Source: an uncultured Actinomycetes bacterium
Lineage (GTDB): Bacteria > Actinomycetota > Thermoleophilia > Solirubrobacterales > Solirubrobacteraceae
Direction of reading: 5' to 3'
Length of the DNA stretch: 41,557 bases
NCBI GenBank assembly: GCA_937888775.1
Contig: CALAQT010000481.1
Coordinates: 1-41,557, forward strand
The notes below the pieces were generated by a model. That model was not told the DNA's origin. It did not search any database and saw only the letters and a program-made list of their open reading frames with translations. Positions 1-9,917 of the stretch are shown here, piece after piece. The translations under genes and the position numbers were made by a program. The stretch's first letter is position 1. Every line of letters starts with the position of its first letter.

Positions 1-59
1 GGTCGCGCTCAGGCTGCTCGGTCGCGCTCGGGCGGCTGGCGCCGGGCCCGGTCGCGTTC
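1..59. repeat. Short imperfect repeat GGTCGCGYTC, three copies
   Basis: The decamer GGTCGCGCTC occurs at 1-10 and 20-29, and GGTCGCGTTC at 50-59. The copies lie just past the 3' end of the minus-strand gene at 58-351. The window edge truncates the left side, so the full extent is unknown. It may be simple GC-rich drift. Confidence 0.4.
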
Positions 60-351
60 AGACGGCCAGGGCGGGGTGACCGGCGATCACGCGGTCAAAG
101 CGCCAGCCAAGCAGCTGATCCGAGTCGCCTGCGAGCCCGACGACGGTGGCGCCGGTTTGTTGCTCGATCCTGGCCAGCAGCTCGGCGATGCGATCGCGCC
201 GGTCAAGGCCCGGCAGCGAGTCATCAAAGGCCCAGTCGCGGTCGCCGTCCTTGAGCAACACCGTCACTCGATCCGGCCGCCAGTTTGCGATCTCCTCCAG
301 CAGTTGTGCGTCGGTGTCGGAGGGTCCGACGATTGCCAGTAGGTCACTCAT
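58..351 (-). CDS. Hypothetical protein, 97 aa
   Basis: Small protein of unknown function. It begins MSDLLAIVGPSDTDAQLLEE and reads as alternating hydrophobic strands and helices: a beta-strand-like LLAIVGPS, then VTVLLKD, then TVVGLAG, ending RFDRVIAGHPALAV. This pattern suggests a small Rossmann-like or UspA-like alpha/beta fold, but no family motif is recognisable. No signal peptide or membrane segment is seen. The ATG at 349-351 was preferred over an in-frame GTG at 406-408 because the extra N-terminus is an Arg/Ser-rich stretch that looks non-coding. It is divergent from fpg, with about 100 bp between them. Confidence 0.6.
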   Translation of the reverse strand: MSDLLAIVGPSDTDAQLLEEIANWRPDRVTVLLKDGDRDWAFDDSLPGLDRRDRIAELLARIEQQTGATVVGLAGDSDQLLGWRFDRVIAGHPALAV

Positions 352-437
352 GGAAGCTAGTCTCGTGCGCTTGCGTAAAGAGCGGCTGAACGATCTCGAA
401 CAATTCACGCATGGTTTCAGCGCCAGCTAGTGTGCAC

Positions 438-443
438 TAGGCT
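438..443 (+). promoter_or_regulatory. -10-like TAGGCT ahead of fpg
   Basis: TANNNT hexamer ending 10 nt before the ATG at 454. No Shine-Dalgarno is visible, so a leaderless or near-leaderless transcript is plausible. The same arrangement recurs at several genes in this window. Confidence 0.35.
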
Positions 444-453
444 CGTGGCTGGG

Positions 454-1299
454 ATGCCAGAGCTGCCTGAAGTGGAGATCACCGCGCGGGTCGTCGGCGC
501 GGCCGTCGCGGGGGCGCGGGTGCAATCGGCGCTCGCGCCGGGGATCAACGCGTTGCGGACCTACGATCCGCCGCTGGTGGCGATCGAGGGACTTGCGATC
601 CAGGGGATAGGCCGGCGCGGCAAGCTGTTCCTGGTGCAGCTCGAGTCCGAGCTGACCGCGTTGATCCATCTGATGTCGGCCGGGCGCCTGCAGCTCTTCG
701 AACAGCGGGGGTCGCTGCGCGACCGGGCCTCACGGCTGCTGGTGCGTCTGGACGACGGGCGCGAGCTGCGTCTGCGCGAATTCGGGACCAAGCAGGCGGC
801 CTGGGTGAAGCTGCTCACGCACGCTGGCCTGGAGTCAGAGGAGACGCTGGCCACACTGGGCCCCGACGCGTGGCCCGATCCGCCCGCCTTCGGGCCGCTG
901 CTCGACGTGCCACGACCCCTGTATGCGCTGTTGCGCGACCAGCGCGTGATCGCCGGCATCGGGCGCTCATGGGTCGATGAGATCCTGCACGCGGCCAAGC
1001 TGTCGCCGTTCAAGCGCGGCTCAGAGCTCGACGCTGGGGAGGCCGACCGCCTGCGCCAGGCCACGGTCGGCCGGTTGGGCGAGGTGATCGCCTATTACGA
1101 GGAGCATGTGTCGTTGCCGATCCCAGACAAGCTGCCGATGCCGCTGACCGTCCACCGCCACAACGGCGAGCCCTGCCCACGTTGTGGAGACCGGCTGGAG
1201 GCGGTCTTCTACGAGGACTACGTGATGTGCTACTGCCCCACCTGCCAGACCGAGGGCAAGCTGCTCAAGGACAGGCGCCTGTCGCGTCTGCTTAAGTAA
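454..1299 (+). CDS. mutM: Formamidopyrimidine-DNA glycosylase (Fpg/Nei family)
   Basis: Base-excision-repair glycosylase/AP lyase that removes oxidised bases such as 8-oxoguanine. The mature N-terminus is P2-E3 (MPELPEVE), the catalytic proline and glutamate of the family. K57 is in place (RRGKLFL). A C-terminal zinc finger has C241, C244, C261 and C264 with the usual 2/16/2 spacing. The length of 281 aa is normal. The ATG at 454 is chosen over the GTG at 430 because the family needs proline directly after Met. Oddities: the Arg normally found five residues before the third finger cysteine is Tyr256, there is an extra Cys259, and a basic tail (KLLKDRRLSRLLK) follows the finger. This suggests an actinobacterial Fpg/Nei subfamily rather than classical MutM, so substrate preference is uncertain. 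bcp follows after 5 bp. Confidence 0.93.
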   Translation: MPELPEVEITARVVGAAVAGARVQSALAPGINALRTYDPPLVAIEGLAIQGIGRRGKLFLVQLESELTALIHLMSAGRLQLFEQRGSLRDRASRLLVRLDDGRELRLREFGTKQAAWVKLLTHAGLESEETLATLGPDAWPDPPAFGPLLDVPRPLYALLRDQRVIAGIGRSWVDEILHAAKLSPFKRGSELDAGEADRLRQATVGRLGEVIAYYEEHVSLPIPDKLPMPLTVHRHNGEPCPRCGDRLEAVFYEDYVMCYCPTCQTEGKLLKDRRLSRLLK

Positions 1300-1304
1300 C
1301 GGTC

Positions 1305-1766
1305 ATGGCTCCTGAGATCGGCGATAGCGCACCAGACTTCACGCTTCCCGACCAGGCCGGCAATCCGCTCTCGCTGTCGGACCTCCGAGGCAAGACCGTG
1401 GTCCTCTACTTTTACCCAAAGGCTGATACCCCAGGGTGCACAACGCAGGCGTGCGGTGTGCGCGACCATCGACCGGACTACGAGCAGTCCGGCGCCGTCG
1501 TCCTGGGGGTGTCGCCGGATCCGGTCAAGGCGATCAGCAAGTTCGACCAGAAGTTCGAGCTCGGCTTCCCGCTGCTGGCCGACGAGCAGCACGAGGTGGC
1601 CGAGGCCTATGGGGTCTGGGTCGAGAAGTCGATGTACGGACGCAAGTACATGGGCATGGAGCGCTCGACGTTCGTGATCTCGCCGGAGGGAACCGTGCGC
1701 GCGGTGTTCAGGAAGGTCAAGCCGGCCGAGCACGACAAGCTGGTCCTTGCCGCGCTCGGCGACTAG
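1305..1766 (+). CDS. bcp: Thioredoxin-dependent peroxiredoxin, Bcp/PrxQ type
   Basis: Reduces hydrogen peroxide and organic hydroperoxides in the cytoplasm using thioredoxin. The 153-aa protein is a single AhpC/TSA thioredoxin fold. The family signature YFYPKADTPGCTTQAC contains the peroxidatic C45 and, five residues later, the resolving C50, which is typical of atypical two-cysteine PrxQ/Bcp enzymes. The conserved GMERSTFVISPEG strand is near residues 112-124. It starts 5 bp after the fpg stop, so the two oxidative-damage genes probably form one transcript. Confidence 0.95.
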   Translation: MAPEIGDSAPDFTLPDQAGNPLSLSDLRGKTVVLYFYPKADTPGCTTQACGVRDHRPDYEQSGAVVLGVSPDPVKAISKFDQKFELGFPLLADEQHEVAEAYGVWVEKSMYGRKYMGMERSTFVISPEGTVRAVFRKVKPAEHDKLVLAALGD

Positions 1767-1841
1767 CGGCGGCTCGGGCGCGTACCACAGAAGCTCTCGC
1801 GCGGGGGGCGCTTTAGCGAATACCGGCGGCGCGGGCGCTGA

Positions 1842-2114
1842 CTACTGCAGGCCCTCGCGCGCTTCGCGTACGAGCGTTACAGCCTCGGGGAAGATGACCG
1901 CCATCACGGAGCGAAGCTGCTCTGCTTGCTGGTCAGTCGTGCCCTGAATATTGGCGCGATTCATCGCCGCGACGGTCAGATCAACCGCCAGCTTGATCGC
2001 GTTGTCGGCCCAGGCCAAGCGCTGGGCGCCCTGCATCTGCTCCGCGAACTCGCCCAGCCTGCGCTGGAGCTCGTCCGGGTCGCCAAACATTCCTCCGAAG
2101 CCACTGCCTTCCAT
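1842..2114 (-). CDS. Hypothetical protein, 90 aa
   Basis: Short, mostly helical, soluble protein of unknown function. It has a Gly/Met-rich start (MEGSGFGGMFGDPDELQRRL) followed by amphipathic helices with a Gln/Ala bias. It superficially resembles small helical proteins such as YbaB, but no diagnostic motif is seen, so no function is assigned. The ATG at 2112-2114 is preferred to an in-frame TTG at 2139-2141: a TACCAT -10-like hexamer sits 7 nt upstream of it. The gene converges on bcp. Confidence 0.65.
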   Translation of the reverse strand: MEGSGFGGMFGDPDELQRRLGEFAEQMQGAQRLAWADNAIKLAVDLTVAAMNRANIQGTTDQQAEQLRSVMAVIFPEAVTLVREAREGLQ

Positions 2115-2121
2115 ATCGTCA

Positions 2122-2127
2122 ATGGTA
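2122..2127 (-). promoter_or_regulatory. -10-like TACCAT for the 90-aa gene
   Basis: On the minus strand TACCAT ends 7 nt before the ATG at 2114, with no Shine-Dalgarno. It is consistent with leaderless transcription and supports the internal ATG as the start. Confidence 0.35.
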
Positions 2128-2198
2128 GCTGGCCCGCCCAATCGGCTCCAGGGTCACTTCAAAACCGGTCCACGCGCACTGCAAGACGGCTCCACGGC

Positions 2199-2204
2199 TA
2201 GCAT
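2199..2204 (+). promoter_or_regulatory. -10-like TAGCAT ahead of the membrane-protein gene
   Basis: TAGCAT ends 10 nt before the ATG at 2215. No Shine-Dalgarno is seen in the gap. It has the same TANNNT-to-start geometry as other genes here. Confidence 0.3.
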
Positions 2205-2214
2205 AGGCGCGGCA

Positions 2215-3075
2215 ATGACCGCTGACGAGCAGCTCCTCTACGAGACTCGCGTTCGCAACCGCCAGGCCGTGGTTTCGGGGCTCGCCGCGATCCTGCTGCT
2301 GGCGGGCGCGATCGTTCAGCTCTCAGGCCCCCACACTGCGGTCGACGAGCTGACGGTCGATCTGATCACGGCCAACAAGCGCTTCCCGCTCGATCTGATC
2401 GCCGCGGTGCTCAACGCCGTGGGTTCCCTCGCCGTGGCCTGGACGCTCACGTTCCTGTTTCGCTCGTCCAGCGCACGCAGGCCGGAACTGAGAACGTTCA
2501 TCAAGTACATCGCGATCGCGGGGGGCGTGCTCGCCGCGATCACCGGGGTGGTCTACGCGATCGTGGTGGCCATCAAGGTGCACGAGTTCGTCACGACGGG
2601 CGCGCAGACCTACGACGAGGCCAATCACCTGACCAGCTCAGCCGGACTGCTGGCGCTACAGCTCTTCGGCCAGGCCGCGGCGCTGCTGCTGGCGATCGGC
2701 TTCGTGCTGGTGTCTTTGAACGCCATGCGCGTCGGCCTGCTTTCACGTTTCATGGGCTACCTGGGGATCTTCGCCGGTGTGCTGGTGCTGTTCCAGATCA
2801 CCCAGGTCCCGATCGTGCAGGCCTACTGGCTGCTGGCGTTCGCCTACCTCGTTTCCGGTCGCTGGCCGACCGGTGTGCCCCCGGCTTGGCGCAGCGGGCG
2901 CGCCGAGCCGTGGCCGTCTTCGCAGGAGATGCGAGCCAACCGGCTTGCAGCCGGCGGCAACGGACGAGCCAAGCCCTCGGCCACGCCGGCGCCTGAGACG
3001 GTCGGAGCGTCGGGGATGCCCGGCGGTCGGACTCGATCCGGCGCTTCCAAGCGTAAGCGCAAGCGCCGCAGCTAA
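2215..3075 (+). CDS. Putative integral membrane protein with basic tail, 286 aa
   Basis: Unrecognised membrane protein. About five hydrophobic segments are visible: AVVSGLAAILLLAGAIVQL, LIAAVLNAVGSLAVAWTLTF, YIAIAGGVLAAITGVVYAIV, LFGQAAALLLAIGFVLV and the YLGIFAGVLVLFQI/YWLLAFAYL pair. A proline- and arginine-rich cytoplasmic tail of about 75 residues ends in a Lys/Arg cluster (SKRKRKRRS). The overall plan resembles uncharacterised actinobacterial membrane proteins annotated only as hypothetical. No catalytic or transporter motif is evident. The ATG at 2215 is the first after the probable -10 element; the longer in-frame upstream reading is out of character. Confidence 0.75.
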   Translation: MTADEQLLYETRVRNRQAVVSGLAAILLLAGAIVQLSGPHTAVDELTVDLITANKRFPLDLIAAVLNAVGSLAVAWTLTFLFRSSSARRPELRTFIKYIAIAGGVLAAITGVVYAIVVAIKVHEFVTTGAQTYDEANHLTSSAGLLALQLFGQAAALLLAIGFVLVSLNAMRVGLLSRFMGYLGIFAGVLVLFQITQVPIVQAYWLLAFAYLVSGRWPTGVPPAWRSGRAEPWPSSQEMRANRLAAGGNGRAKPSATPAPETVGASGMPGGRTRSGASKRKRKRRS

Positions 3076-3076
3076 G

Positions 3077-3134
3077 GGCCCGCGAGCCCGACGGCTGGCG
3101 GCCCGCGAGCCCGACGGCTGCCGGCCCGCGAGCC
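3077..3134. repeat. 23-bp tandem repeat, 2.5 copies
   Basis: Units at 3077-3099 and 3100-3122 differ at one base, and a half unit follows at 3123-3134. Each begins GGCCCGCGAGCC. The array starts 1 bp after the stop codon of the membrane-protein gene. Each unit contains short self-complementary GC runs, but no clean terminator hairpin. Confidence 0.8.
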
Positions 3135-3314
3135 TCTTTGCGCCACGGGTCAAGCGCGGCTGGTCCCTGTGGGGCTCGGCCAGCGGTTGCCGCTCGTCGT
3201 CTGATCCAGACCGCTGGCGCCGCCTACATGCCCGCTAGACGATCCGCACTTGCAAAGTATCGGGAGGAATGGTGGCTTTGCCCGTCTCGTAATCACCGAG
3301 TAGAGGAGAGAGAG

Positions 3315-3974
3315 ATGGAAGCCAGCCGCGTTCCGCGTGAAGCGGATGTTGCACCCGCGACCTCGGACCCGCCGGTCGCAGGTTGGACCCCGGCGAACCC
3401 CGCTGCGTTGGGCCTAACGGGCTTTGCCACCACAACGTTCGTGCTGAGCGTGATCAATGCCGGCCTGGTCGGAGGCGCGGCCGGATCGTTCCCGGCGGTG
3501 TTCGGCCTGACCCTGGCTTACGGCGGCCTTGCCCAGCTGATCGCCGGGATCTGGGAGTTCCGGACCGGAAACACCTTCGGTGCTGTCGCGTTCACGTCAT
3601 ACGGCGCGTTCTGGATCTCGTTCTACGTCCTGGCCCATTCCAGTCTTGGCGCCGTCCCGAAGAACGAGATCTTCAGCCTGATCGGCTTGTTCCTGTATGC
3701 CTGGACGATCTTCACCGCCTTCATGTTCATCGCGTCGCTGAAGACGAATGGCGTCGTCGCGATTGTGTTCCTGCTGCTGGTGGTGACATTCATCTTCCTG
3801 GCGATCGGCAACTCGGCGCTGGCCGGCGGAACCGTCCTCACCAATGGCACGATCAAGATCGGCGGATACCTCGGCATCATCACGGCGCTGGCCGCGTGGT
3901 ATGGGTCGGCGGCGATCGTGATCAATGAGACGTGGGGTAGGACGGTGCTGCCCCTCTTCCCGATCGGCGGCTGA
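3315..3974 (+). CDS. satP: Acetate/succinate transporter, GPR1/FUN34/YaaH (SatP) family
   Basis: Inner-membrane carrier for acetate and related small acids. The 219-aa protein carries the family signature NPAALGLTGFATTTF (residues 29-43) after a hydrophilic N-terminus, then six hydrophobic segments, as in SatP. GIWEFRTGNTFGAVAFTSYGAFW is the conserved central region. The ATG at 3315 has a purine-rich GAGGAGAGAG Shine-Dalgarno immediately upstream; the in-frame upstream sequence lacks family character. Acetyl-CoA synthetase follows 150 bp downstream, which strongly suggests that import is coupled to activation of acetate. Confidence 0.93.
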   Translation: MEASRVPREADVAPATSDPPVAGWTPANPAALGLTGFATTTFVLSVINAGLVGGAAGSFPAVFGLTLAYGGLAQLIAGIWEFRTGNTFGAVAFTSYGAFWISFYVLAHSSLGAVPKNEIFSLIGLFLYAWTIFTAFMFIASLKTNGVVAIVFLLLVVTFIFLAIGNSALAGGTVLTNGTIKIGGYLGIITALAAWYGSAAIVINETWGRTVLPLFPIGG

Positions 3975-4041
3975 CTCCAGAAGTTCGCTATCTCCAGCCA
4001 AACTCGGGTACAACTAACCGTAGACACAGCCGCACATCTGC

Positions 4042-4086
4042 GGCCAGCCAGGGCGCCGGCGACCTCGCCGGCGCTCTTCGCTGGCC
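4042..4086 (+). terminator. Two-tier stem-loop between satP and acsA
   Basis: The inner perfect inverted repeat GCGCCGGCGA/TCGCCGGCGC (4053-4062 and 4065-4074) is enclosed by a second perfect 7-bp repeat, GGCCAGC/GCTGGCC (4042-4048 and 4080-4086). There is no long U-tract after it. It could be a terminator for satP, or a partial terminator or RNA-stability element that sets different levels for satP and acsA. Confidence 0.55.
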
Positions 4087-4124
4087 CGGGTTTAGGCGCC
4101 AGGTTCGTATAAGGAGAGGCTTGT

Positions 4125-6119
<1,995 letters not shown>

Positions 6120-6130
6120 TTCCGGCCCCG

Positions 6131-6168
6131 GCATCGTGGCCTCCGCGCATAGGCGGTGGCCACGATGC
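6131..6168. terminator. Bidirectional terminator hairpin after acsA
   Basis: Perfect 11-bp stem GCATCGTGGCC (6131-6141) with GGCCACGATGC (6158-6168), extended inside by CCGC/GCGG (6143-6146 and 6153-6156). It starts 11 bp after the acsA stop and lies between the convergent acsA and response-regulator genes. Confidence 0.75.
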
Positions 6169-6173
6169 GCCCG

Positions 6174-6224
6174 GCCGTCTCAGACGCCGAGCCGTCTCAG
6201 ACCCCGAGCCGTCTCAGACCCCGA
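6174..6224. repeat. 17-bp tandem repeat, three copies, overlapping a stop codon
   Basis: Units at 6174-6190, 6191-6207 and 6208-6224 share GCCGTCTCAGACCCCGA, the first with one substitution. The third copy supplies the TGA stop and the last codons of the minus-strand LytTR regulator, so slippage here would alter only the extreme C-terminus or the 3' UTR. Confidence 0.85.
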
Positions 6225-6975
6225 GCCGCCGGCCGAGCGCGGCTGCGTGTCGGCGGGCGACCGGAATCGTCTGACCGCCGGGGAAACTGAGCTCGGCGGT
6301 TCCGCCGAGCAGCGGTCGAAGCTCCACCGCTCGCGGCAGGTTGGCGACGTACTGCCGATGAACGCGGACGAACCCGAACGGCTCCCAGCGGCGCTCGATC
6401 TCGGCCAGCGTCGCCCGCAGGAGGTAGCGGCCGTCTTCGCCTACGACGCGCACGAAATCCCCGTAGGACTGGACATAGAGGATCGCGCTTCTGGCGATCA
6501 GCCGGGTGGCGCCGGTACGGACATTGGCCACCGCGACCATCCCGCTGTCCGATTCGGCCGCAGAGTGGTGGCCGGGCTGCGGATCAGCGGCTCCAGCCGA
6601 CTCGACCGCGGCGGCGACGCGCGCCACCGCCTCCTCCACCCTTCGTCGGCTGACCGGTTTGAGCAGGTAGTCCAGCGCTCGCAGCTCGAATGCGTCAACC
6701 GCTGCGCTGTCGTATGCGCTGACGAACACCAACTGTGGTGCGGCCTCAAAGCGTCGCAGCACGCGTCCGAGCGCCAGCCCGTCGAGGTCTGGCATGCGCA
6801 CGTCGAGAAAGATCGCGTGATACCGGTGAGCGGTGGCCTTCACGAGCGCATCGTGCCCGTCGAACGCGCACTCCACGCTGCTCACGCTGTGACAGCTGCG
6901 CAGGAGTCGGGCCAGGTCCTGCAGCTGGGTCTGCTCGTCGTCTACGGCGAGGATCGTGAGTTGATCACTGGTCAC
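6214..6975 (-). CDS. LytTR-family response regulator
   Basis: Cytoplasmic two-component regulator, 253 aa. The receiver domain (about 7-120) has the acidic pocket D12-D13, phospho-acceptor D58 (FLDVRMPDLDG), and K106-P107 (YLLKPVS). A linker leads to a LytTR DNA-binding domain (about 146-250), with the typical ILYVQSYGDFVRV and RVHRQYVANL strands. The GTG start overlaps the upstream kinase stop by 4 bp, so the pair is translationally coupled. Relatives such as YpdB and BtsR control carboxylate transporters. The gene converges on acsA, so control of the satP/acsA module is a reasonable inference, not shown by the sequence. Confidence 0.93.
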   Translation of the reverse strand: MTSDQLTILAVDDEQTQLQDLARLLRSCHSVSSVECAFDGHDALVKATAHRYHAIFLDVRMPDLDGLALGRVLRRFEAAPQLVFVSAYDSAAVDAFELRALDYLLKPVSRRRVEEAVARVAAAVESAGAADPQPGHHSAAESDSGMVAVANVRTGATRLIARSAILYVQSYGDFVRVVGEDGRYLLRATLAEIERRWEPFGFVRVHRQYVANLPRAVELRPLLGGTAELSFPGGQTIPVARRHAAALGRRLGV

Positions 6976-8186
6976 GGCTGGCCCGCCACCGCCGCGACCG
7001 GCTCGTGGTCGGGGAGCTCGCCGTGCAGATTTGGCACAGTCATGACCGCCGTCGTACCCTGCCCGAGCCGGGATTCGATCGCCAGCGCGTAGCGCTCACC
7101 GAAGGTGGCTCTCAGCCGCGCGTCGACGTTGGATAGACCAATCCCGCCGCCGGCGCCGGCCAGCACGGCTCCTACCCGCTCCGGAGCGATGCCGATGCCG
7201 TCGTCGTTGACGCGCAGCTCCACGTCGCCGCCGCGCAGCACGCGGGCCACGATCGTGATCCGGCCGGTTCCGGCTCGTCGCTCCACGCCATGGCGGATCG
7301 CGTTCTCCACCAGCGGCTGGACCGACATCGCCGGCACCACGGCCTCCCTTGCGTCAGGCGCCACGTCCACCGTCACGTGCAGGCTGTCACGGAAGCGAGC
7401 CTGCTCCAGACGCAGATAGCGCTCCACGTGGTCGACCTCTTCGGCGAGCGTGACGTAGGAGCGTCCGTCGCGGAACAGATAGCGCGTGAACTCCGCGAAG
7501 TCGATCAGCAGCTCACGCGCTTCCTCCGGACGCGCGTGGATGTCGCCCGCTACGGCGGCGAGCGCGTTGTAGATGAAGTGTGGTGAGATCTGAGCCCGCA
7601 GCGCACGCAGCTCAGCGCGCGCCAAGCGCTCCTCCTGCTCGGCCACCACCGACAGCTCGACTTGGGCCGAGACGAGGCTCGCCGCCTCCTGCACGACGCG
7701 CAGCTCGTCCTGGCTGGGACGACCGACGGAGCGATAGAAGGCGATCAAGGTCCCGGCCCGCTTGCCCTGCACCATCAACGGCGCCAGCACGGCCGATCGC
7801 AGCGGACAGCTTGGATCGGACGAGACCAGACGCGGCACGATGTGAACCCGGTCATCAGGCGTGCGGGCCAGCAGCCGGGAGAGCAGATCTCCGGGACGGA
7901 CCTGCTCGCGTCCCTCGCCATCGATCGCCAGCACCGCGCGCGTGTCCGCCAGCGCGATCGCCGCCGAGCCGGTCAACGCTCGCAGGTGGGGAACCGCCTG
8001 GGCCGCCGAGCGGGAGTGAAGGCCACGGCGCAGCAGCGGTAGCGTCGAACTGGCCGCGTGCAGGGCCGATTGCATCCCGGCGGCCAGCGGCGTGTGGACA
8101 ACCCGCGGCGTGCGAACCACTCGCCATACAACCACGGTCGTGGCGGCCAAGCCGATTCCGAGCAGCACGCCCAGTGCGAAGTTCAT
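6972..8186 (-). CDS. LytS-type sensor histidine kinase with GAF-like domain
   Basis: Membrane-anchored kinase of 404 aa that should phosphorylate the LytTR regulator encoded directly after it. One N-terminal membrane helix (about 3-24) is followed by a GAF-like sensory region (about 60-180), and a His_kinase box QISPHFIYNAL with H203. An HATPase domain contains the N-box PLVENAIRHG (N295), DDGIGI (328-333) and GGGIGLSN (347-354). Unlike LytS/BtsS it lacks the multi-helix 5TM sensor domain, so the signal is probably cytoplasmic and sensed by the GAF-like domain. It is divergent from the acyl-CoA synthetase at 8290 with about 100 bp between them. Confidence 0.93.
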   Translation of the reverse strand: MNFALGVLLGIGLAATTVVVWRVVRTPRVVHTPLAAGMQSALHAASSTLPLLRRGLHSRSAAQAVPHLRALTGSAAIALADTRAVLAIDGEGREQVRPGDLLSRLLARTPDDRVHIVPRLVSSDPSCPLRSAVLAPLMVQGKRAGTLIAFYRSVGRPSQDELRVVQEAASLVSAQVELSVVAEQEERLARAELRALRAQISPHFIYNALAAVAGDIHARPEEARELLIDFAEFTRYLFRDGRSYVTLAEEVDHVERYLRLEQARFRDSLHVTVDVAPDAREAVVPAMSVQPLVENAIRHGVERRAGTGRITIVARVLRGGDVELRVNDDGIGIAPERVGAVLAGAGGGIGLSNVDARLRATFGERYALAIESRLGQGTTAVMTVPNLHGELPDHEPVAAVAGQP

Positions 8187-8289
8187 GAAACCGCGTCTAG
8201 CTTACTCGCGCGTCGAGACTGCGCGCGCTTGGCGCCGGTTTGGCGTATTCCCGCTTGTGCCAGGACGCGTTGGGAGAGATGATGAGCAA

Positions 8290-9858
8290 ATGACCACTAC
8301 ATCCCCGATCTCTTCGTACGACGACGCCTGCACGAGTCACCGCTGGGAGGTGCCCGAGCACTACAACATCGCCGCCGACGTCTGCGACCGCCATCCCCGT
8401 GACAAGCTCGCGATGATCCACGAGGATTTTCAGGGCACCGTGCGCCGGATCACCTGGGGTGAGCTGCAGGACGCATCCAACCGGTTCGCCAACGTGCTGA
8501 CCGCGCACGGCGTGCGCAAGGGCGACCGCGTGGCCATGCTGCTGCCGCCGACACCGGAGACGGCGGCCGCGTTCTTTGGCACCTGGAAGGTGGGGGCGAT
8601 CCTGCTCTCGATGTCGGTCCTCTACGGCGACGAGGGAATCCGTCACCGCGTCAGCGACTCACAGCCCAAGGTGCTGGTGACCAACGCCGCCAACGCCGAC
8701 CGGATCGAGCGCTCGCTGGTCGAGCAGGTGCTGGTCCTCGACGACGACCTGCTGAGCCGCGGATCGAGCTCGTTTGACCGGCTCGACACCCTGGCCGAGG
8801 ATCCGGCGCAGCTGTACTACTCCTCGGGCACGACCGGACTCGCGAAGGGGATCCTCCACGCGCACCGCTACATCCTCGCCCACGAGGAGTTTCTCTACTG
8901 CCACGACGTGCGCGTCGGCGAGACGTTCCACGGCATGGGGGAGTGGGCTTGGGCCGCCGGCATCGCGCCGCTGCTCGGTCCGTGGCGCTACGGAGCCGTG
9001 CAGGCTGTGTACCAGCGTGAGGGGGGATTCGATCCCGCCAAGCAGCTCGACTTTCTCTCCCGCCACGAGGTCAGCAACGTGTTCGGCACGCCGACGGCGA
9101 TCCGCTCGATGATGTCGATCTCGGATGCCGGCACCCGTTACCCGCAGAAGTTCCGGATCGTCTGCTCGGCGGGCGAGCCGCTCAACCCGGAGGCGATCCG
9201 CTGGTTCCGTGAGCAGTACGGCGTGACGGTGCTCGACTACTACGGGCTGACGGAGTCCTATCCGCTGTGCGCCAACTTCCCGTTCATGGAGGTGCGTGAG
9301 GGCTCGATGGGCAAGCCGATGCCCGGCTGGGAGGTGGCGATCCTCGATCAGGAAGAAAAGCCTGTCACCCAGGGCGAGCGGGGCGAGATCTGCCTGCGGG
9401 CTCGCTCAAATCCGCATTATCCGCTGGGCTACTGGAACCGGCCCGCCGAGGACTCAGAGGAGGTGTTCGGTGGTCAGTGGTTTCACACCAAGGACGCGGC
9501 CAGCACCGACCAGGACGGCTACTACTGGTACGAGGGTCGCGCCGATGACGTGATCATCTCGGCCGGTTATCGGATCGGCCCGTTCGAGGTGGAATCGGCG
9601 TGTCTGGAGCACCCGGCCGTCGCCGAGGCGGCGGCTGTTGCCGTACCTGACGAACGGCGCGGCAACGTGGTCAAGGCGTTCGTCGTGCTCGCCGCCGGGT
9701 ATGAGCCGAGTGACGGACTGGCGGAGGACATCAAGGCCTACGTACGTGACCATCTGTCTGCCTATGCCTACCCGCGCGTGGTGGAGTTCGTCCCGGATCT
9801 ACCCAAGACGCTGACGGGCAAGATCAGACGGATCGAGTTACGCCAGCGCCAAGCCTGA
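8290..9858 (+). CDS. Acyl-CoA synthetase, AMP-binding (MACS/Acs-like)
   Basis: ATP-dependent acid:CoA ligase of 522 aa. Motifs in order: the P-loop YYSSGTTGLAKG, YYGLTES for adenine binding, the GRADDVIISAGYRIGPFEVES hinge region, and the C-terminal PKTLTGKIRR with the catalytic lysine. The acetate-specific tryptophan of AcsA (WWQTET) is replaced by YYGLTES, so the substrate is probably a longer or different acid than acetate; medium-chain or aromatic acids are typical of such relatives. The ATG at 8290 follows a GGGAGAG purine run. Its position beside the LytS kinase links it to the organic-acid module. Confidence 0.88.
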   Translation: MTTTSPISSYDDACTSHRWEVPEHYNIAADVCDRHPRDKLAMIHEDFQGTVRRITWGELQDASNRFANVLTAHGVRKGDRVAMLLPPTPETAAAFFGTWKVGAILLSMSVLYGDEGIRHRVSDSQPKVLVTNAANADRIERSLVEQVLVLDDDLLSRGSSSFDRLDTLAEDPAQLYYSSGTTGLAKGILHAHRYILAHEEFLYCHDVRVGETFHGMGEWAWAAGIAPLLGPWRYGAVQAVYQREGGFDPAKQLDFLSRHEVSNVFGTPTAIRSMMSISDAGTRYPQKFRIVCSAGEPLNPEAIRWFREQYGVTVLDYYGLTESYPLCANFPFMEVREGSMGKPMPGWEVAILDQEEKPVTQGERGEICLRARSNPHYPLGYWNRPAEDSEEVFGGQWFHTKDAASTDQDGYYWYEGRADDVIISAGYRIGPFEVESACLEHPAVAEAAAVAVPDERRGNVVKAFVVLAAGYEPSDGLAEDIKAYVRDHLSAYAYPRVVEFVPDLPKTLTGKIRRIELRQRQA

Positions 9859-9917
9859 GCGGCTGCGGGGCGCTGAGCTCGGACTGGGACGCGGGGACGG
9901 CTTCGCGCGGGTCCGCT

